DNA of 11,217 bases from Candidatus Doudnabacteria bacterium (GTDB taxonomy: Bacteria; Patescibacteriota; Doudnabacteria; UBA920). The DNA is taken from assembly GCA_903913365.1 (NCBI GenBank), contig CAIWKW010000009.1, positions 1 to 11,217 of the forward strand, written 5' to 3'. Shown one piece after another: positions 10,034-11,217 of the stretch (position 1 is its first letter; each line of letters begins with the position of its first letter). The position numbers and the translations under genes were made by a program. The notes beneath the pieces are model-generated. The model had not been told where the DNA came from. It worked only from the letters and a program-made list of their open reading frames with translations, and searched no databases.

Positions 10034-11217
10034 CTTAATCATTTTGGTAACCACTCCGGCGCCAACTGTGTGGCCGCCTTCGCGGATGGCGAATTTGCCT
10101 TTTTCTTCCAAAGCGACCGGGGTAATAAGCTTAATTACCAATTTGACGGTATCGCCGGGCATAACCATTTCCTGACCTTCCGGCAAAGTGATATCGCCGG
10201 TAACGTCGGTAGTTCTAATATAGAACTGTGGCTTATAACCCTTAAAGAACGGGGTGTGTCTTCCGCCTTCTTCTTTGGTCAAAATATAAATTTCGGCTTC
10301 AAACTCTGTGTGAGGAGCAACAGAGCCCGGTTTGCACAAAACTTGTCCGCGTTCAACTTCATCTTTCTTGGTGCCGCGGAGCAAAATTCCGGCGTTATCT
10401 CCTGCCATACCGCTGTCCAGCTGCTTGTTGAACATTTCAATACCGGTAACAACAGTCTTTTGAGTCGGCTTAAGACCGACAATTTCAATTTCTTCGTTAA
10501 TCTTAATTTCACCGCGTTCAATTCTTCCGGTAACCACGGTGCCGCGTCCTTCAATGGAGAAGATGTCTTCTATCGGCATTAAGAACGGCTTGTCGGTTTC
10601 GCGCTTCGGGTCAGGAATATAAGTGTCCAAAACGTCCATCAATTTCTTAATGGAACCTTCGCCCATGTCGGAAGTATCCCCTTCCAAAGCTTTTAAGGCA
10701 CTGCCGCGAATTATCGGAGTGTCTTTGCCCGGGAAATGATACTTTGTCAAAAGGTCGCGGATTTCTTCTTCAACCAAGTCGAGTAGTTCGGCATCCTGAA
10801 CCATATCGCACTTGTTCATATAAACAACAATATATTTTACGCCGACCTGGTCAGCCAATAAAATATGTTCGCGGGTCTGAGGCATCGGGCCGTCGGCTGC
10901 GCTAACCACCAAAATTGCTCCGTCCATTTGGGCGGCGCCGGTAATCATGTTTTTAATATAGTCGGCGTGTCCAGGACAGTCTACGTGAGCGTAGTGTCTT
11001 TTGGCTGTTTCGTATTCTACGTGAGCGGTGTTAATGGTAATACCGCGGGCTTTTTCTTCCGGAGCATTATCAATGCTGTCGTAAGCTCTTGCTTTGGCTC
11101 CACCGGTCTTGGAGAGCACAGTAGTAATAGCGGCGGTCAAAGTGGTTTTGCCGTGGTCAACGTGACCAATGGTTCCTACATTGACGTGCACTTTGCTACG
11201 GTCAAATTTATCTGCCA
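10031..11217 (-). CDS. tuf: Elongation factor Tu
   Basis: EF-Tu is the GTPase that carries aminoacyl-tRNA to the ribosomal A site. The window ends two bases into the gene: the last bases read TG and then GCAGATAAATTTGAC (Ala-Asp-Lys-Phe-Asp), so only the first base of the start ATG is outside. The full protein is 395 residues, normal for the family. An in-frame GTG at 11191 encodes Val10 and is not the start. G-domain motifs fall at canonical positions: GHVDHGKT (18-25), RGITINTA (58-65), DCPGHADY (80-87), NKCD (135-138), and GSALKAL near 173. Domains 2 and 3 follow, with [13 protein letters not shown] and the C-terminal [15 protein letters not shown]. It stops with TAG, followed by an 8-nt array and a terminator. 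Confidence 0.98.
   Translation of the reverse strand, partial: ADKFDRSKVHVNVGTIGHVDHGKTTLTAAITTVLSKTGGAKARAYDSIDNAPEEKARGITINTAHVEYETAKRHYAHVDCPGHADYIKNMITGAAQMDGAILVVSAADGPMPQTREHILLADQVGVKYIVVYMNKCDMVQDAELLDLVEEEIRDLLTKYHFPGKDTPIIRGSALKALEGDTSDMGEGSIKKLMDVLDTYIPDPKRETDKPFLMPIEDIFSIEGRGTVVTGRIERGEIKINEEIEIVGLKPTQKTVVTGIEMFNKQLDSGMAGDNAGILLRGTKKDEVERGQVLCKPGSVAPHTEFEAEIYILTKEEGGRHTPFFKGYKPQFYIRTTDVTGDITLPEGQEMVMPGDTVKLVIKLITPVALEEKGKFAIREGGHTVGAGVVTKMIK

Noticed and set aside
11..11217. UGA recoded to glycine, as in Gracilibacteria and SR1
   Set aside because: All genes are full length with glycine encoded by GGN and no in-frame TGA is needed, so the standard code suffices here.

Overview
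The window reads as a bacterial S10/spc ribosomal-protein operon, all on the minus strand, preceded by the elongation factor gene tuf, also on the minus strand. In transcription order the genes are tuf, [insert], rpsJ, rplC, rplD, rplW, rplB, rpsS, rplV, rpsC, rplP, rpmC, rpsQ, rplN, rplX and rplE, the canonical bacterial order. The AT-leaning DNA, absence of Shine-Dalgarno sites in the ribosomal genes, charged tails on several ribosomal proteins and hairpin-filled spacers fit a Candidate Phyla Radiation (Patescibacteria) genome, perhaps a Parcubacteria-like lineage. That placement is inference; no 16S gene is present. The genetic code looks standard: all genes close on TAA or TAG, and no in-frame TGA is needed.

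Layout. Positions 11-7239 hold rplE back to rplC. Every spacer between these genes is filled by one imperfect inverted repeat. Each is built from a short reiterated word, usually 7 nt, that switches to its reverse complement at the centre. The word differs between spacers but the architecture is constant. The folded spacer would bring the stop codon of one gene next to the start codon of the next. Positions 7240-7545 (rpsJ-rplC) hold two such arrays and, between them, a compact structured RNA ending in an intrinsic terminator. This looks like an attenuator inside the operon. rpsJ (7546-7869) has a good sigma70-type promoter at 7945-7973.

The tuf-rpsJ interval (7870-10030) is an accessory insert. 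A plus-strand unit runs from a promoter at 8090-8118 to a strong terminator at 8909-8945. It has a ~300-nt hairpin-rich leader, an unrecognised 115-residue ORF with a strong Shine-Dalgarno site held in a hairpin loop, and further hairpins both inside the ORF and after it. A perfect 38-bp palindrome (8968-9005) separates it from a convergent family-2 glycosyltransferase gene (9024-9656), whose extended -10 promoter predicts a leaderless mRNA. Positions 9657-10030 hold dispersed palindromic repeats, the tuf terminator and an 8-nt-periodic array. tuf (10031-11217) lacks only the first base of its start codon.

Functionally the window is translation machinery: EF-Tu delivers aminoacyl-tRNA and the other 14 gene products are ribosome subunits. 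The most unusual content is non-coding: the stop-to-start bridging arrays, the rpsJ-rplC attenuator and the heavily folded plus-strand transcript.
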